Below are positions 5,695-7,512 of a stretch of DNA of 7,512 nt, in pieces (the stretch's first letter is position 1; the number at the start of each line of letters is the position of its first letter). This DNA is from JBBAFB01 sp041655595 (GTDB taxonomy: Bacteria > Bacillota > DULZ01), in the NCBI GenBank assembly GCA_041655595.1, contig JBBAFB010000106.1, forward strand, positions 1 through 7,512, given 5' to 3'. A model generated the notes under the pieces. The model had not been told where the DNA came from and ran no database searches. It was given only the letters and a program-made list of their open reading frames with translations. A program made the translations under genes and the position numbers.

Positions 5695-7512
5695 GTGAAA
5701 AGCAAAAATTCAATTGAAAACAAGTTCGCCTTAGACCTTTCCAGGCGAAATTTTTTCAAATTGAGTGCTCTTGCAGGGGGGGCTGCTACTTTTGCGGGTT
5801 GCACTTCCTTTGGTTTGGATCCTGTAATCCCTAGCGGTTGGAATAAAAATGTTTCCGAGGCTACAATGGTGCCTACCGCCAGTTGCCATAATTGCGGGGG
5901 CCGTTGTCAGCTGTATGCCCATGTTAAAGATGGAACTGTTGTTCGAATAACTACAGACCAGGAACCCGAAGAAGGAAACTATCTTCAACTAAGAGCCTGC
6001 CAGAGGGGTAGATCCTATCGGAATCGATTGTACCACCCCGACCGGTTAAAATACCCGATGAAAAGGGTGGGTAAAAGAGGGGAAGGAAAATTTGAAAGAA
6101 TTACCTGGGATGAGGCATTAGACACAATTGCTTCTGAAACAAAAAGAATTAAGGAGAAGTATGGTCCGGAATCTATTTATGTAAATTATGCTTCCGGGGT
6201 TCCGGGTTTTATGAGCGAGGGAACTTTGATGAGGCGTTTATTAGGCCTTAACGGGGGCTATTTGAACTTCTACGGATCATATAGTGCTGCGTGTACCTCC
6301 ATGTCAACTCCTTATACCTATGGCACAATGTTGACAGCAAGCAGTAGGGACACATTGGCTCACTCCAAGTTAATTATACTTTGGGGTTTTAACCCGGCGG
6401 AAACAGTCTTTGATACTAACACTTCCTACTATATCAGAAGGGCTAAAGAGGCAGGAGCTAAAGTTGTGGTAATAGATCCCCGTCACTCAGATACTGCGAT
6501 AGCCTTTGCCGATGAGTGGATCGCCAACTTACCAACGACAGACAATGCCTTAATGGATGCCATGGTTTATGTCATGATTAAAGAGAATCTTTATGATCGG
6601 GATTTTGTCAATAAATATTGCCTTGGTTTTGATGAGGATCAAATGCCGGAGGGCGTTTCACCTCATAACTCTTTAAAAAGCTATATCCTAGGTTTAGCGG
6701 ATGGGGTCCCGAAAACACCCGAGTGGGCTGAGGCTATTACCAAGGTACCTGCAGATATCATTGCCAGGCTAGCAAGGGAATATGCTACTATAAAACCCGC
6801 CGCATTAATACAGGGTCTAGGGCCCCAAAGGCACTCTTATGGTGAGCAACCACCAAGGGGTGCTACCGTTTTAGCAGCCATAACAGGGAATGTGGGTATT
6901 GAAGGCGGCTGGGCTTCAGGTGCCGGGTTTATGTCCAGGATTGCGCCGGGGGGTATACCGGTTACCAACCCTGTAGGTACTTCCATTTCGATGTTCACCT
7001 GGCCGGAAGCTATTCAGAGAGGCAAAGAAATGGGCCCTGCTGACGGGGTAATGGGAAATGAACGGCTGGCAAGTGATTTGAAATTAATGTTTAATCTAGA
7101 AGGAAACACCCTTCTAAATCAGCATTCAGATTGTAATGGTACTGCTAAAATCTTAGAGGATGAAACAAAATGTGAATTTATTCTTGTTACGGAGCATTTT
7201 ATGACACCAAGTGCAAAATTTGCTGATATTTTACTGCCTAGTGATAATTTTATGGAGAGGGAAGACATAGTTGCTTCCTGGAACTGGGCAGAATATCTGT
7301 TATTTCAAAATAAAGCGATAGATACTGTTTTTGAATGTAGGGATGGCTACGATTGGATCAGCGAACTGGCTGATAGGCTTGGATTGAAGGAGCAGTTTAC
7401 GGAGGGCAGGACCAAAGAAGGTTGGCTACGTTACATTGTTGATGTAACCAGAAAGAATCATCCTGAATTTCCAACTTATGAAGAATTTAAAAAGAAGGGG
7501 AATTACAAATGG
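5695..7512 (+). CDS. dmsA: DMSO reductase-type molybdopterin oxidoreductase catalytic subunit (DmsA-like), 3' end missing
   Basis: Catalytic subunit of an exported molybdenum enzyme, probably the terminal reductase for DMSO or a similar S- or N-oxide. The 606 residues present begin with a Tat signal (SRRNFFK at 16-22, then a hydrophobic stretch). The [4Fe-4S] motif is C64-x2-C67-x3-C71 with C102 in RACQRGR. Ser197 in YGSYSAA aligns with the molybdenum-ligating serine of DmsA. Further DmsA-like stretches are WGFNPAET, VVIDPRHSDT, GVPKTPEWA, GPQRHSYGE, TGNVGIEGG, TSISMFTW, NQHSD, ADILLP at 510-515 and EQFTEGRT. About 200 C-terminal residues lie beyond the window, judged from E. coli DmsA. GTG at 5695 is the start because GAAGGGGG (5679-5686) is 8 bases upstream; the overlapping ATG at 5693 meets a stop at once. 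Cys36 follows a relaxed lipobox (FAG-C), so lipid anchoring is possible. Partner genes dmsB and dmsC are expected downstream. The exact substrate is uncertain. Confidence 0.9.
   Translation, partial: MKSKNSIENKFALDLSRRNFFKLSALAGGAATFAGCTSFGLDPVIPSGWNKNVSEATMVPTASCHNCGGRCQLYAHVKDGTVVRITTDQEPEEGNYLQLRACQRGRSYRNRLYHPDRLKYPMKRVGKRGEGKFERITWDEALDTIASETKRIKEKYGPESIYVNYASGVPGFMSEGTLMRRLLGLNGGYLNFYGSYSAACTSMSTPYTYGTMLTASSRDTLAHSKLIILWGFNPAETVFDTNTSYYIRRAKEAGAKVVVIDPRHSDTAIAFADEWIANLPTTDNALMDAMVYVMIKENLYDRDFVNKYCLGFDEDQMPEGVSPHNSLKSYILGLADGVPKTPEWAEAITKVPADIIARLAREYATIKPAALIQGLGPQRHSYGEQPPRGATVLAAITGNVGIEGGWASGAGFMSRIAPGGIPVTNPVGTSISMFTWPEAIQRGKEMGPADGVMGNERLASDLKLMFNLEGNTLLNQHSDCNGTAKILEDETKCEFILVTEHFMTPSAKFADILLPSDNFMEREDIVASWNWAEYLLFQNKAIDTVFECRDGYDWISELADRLGLKEQFTEGRTKEGWLRYIVDVTRKNHPEFPTYEEFKKKGNYKW

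Noticed and set aside
5731..5988. 85-residue minus-strand frame
   Set aside because: It lies wholly inside dmsA, antisense to the Tat signal and Fe-S motif region, has no recognisable protein features, and is a shadow frame.

Overview
The window looks like a chromosomal segment of a low-to-moderate GC member of the Firmicutes. An anaerobic clostridial lineage of the Peptococcaceae / Desulfotomaculum type is the best guess. The evidence is the gene order rplQ-ecfA1-ecfA2-ecfT-truA, AGGTGAT and AGGGGG ribosome binding sites, a CBS-domain family II pyrophosphatase, and a Tat-exported DmsA-type molybdoenzyme. The lineage is inferred from gene content and style, not proven.

Layout. Positions 19-3717 are the end of the large ribosomal protein cluster in its usual Firmicutes form: ribosomal protein L17, a 133-base gap with two stem-loops, the energizing module of a vitamin/metal ECF transporter (two ATPases and the transmembrane T component, overlapping by 10 and 8 bases), and tRNA pseudouridine synthase TruA, whose ribosome binding site overlaps the ecfT stop codon. 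Twenty-eight bases later comes a manganese-dependent inorganic pyrophosphatase with two regulatory CBS domains (3746-5056). The usual next genes, rplM and rpsI, are not here.

Positions 5057-5694 are a 638-base non-coding stretch. It holds a faint repeat of the pyrophosphatase gene's 3' end, a possible weak terminator, one clear intrinsic terminator (5256-5306), a 16-base palindrome, two candidate promoters and a folded leader. The last gene (5695 to the window edge) is a DMSO reductase-type molybdopterin catalytic subunit with a twin-arginine signal, cut off by the end of the window.

How it fits together. The first block is housekeeping: translation, tRNA modification, the shared motor for micronutrient uptake, and pyrophosphate removal. 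The second block begins a separately transcribed anaerobic respiration unit. Its Fe-S, membrane-anchor and chaperone genes would be expected just downstream, outside the window.

All protein-coding genes belong to known families and I see no novel multi-gene system. The less ordinary material is in the non-coding DNA: the dmsA leader structure, the ppaC 3' echo, and the paired hairpins before ecfA1.
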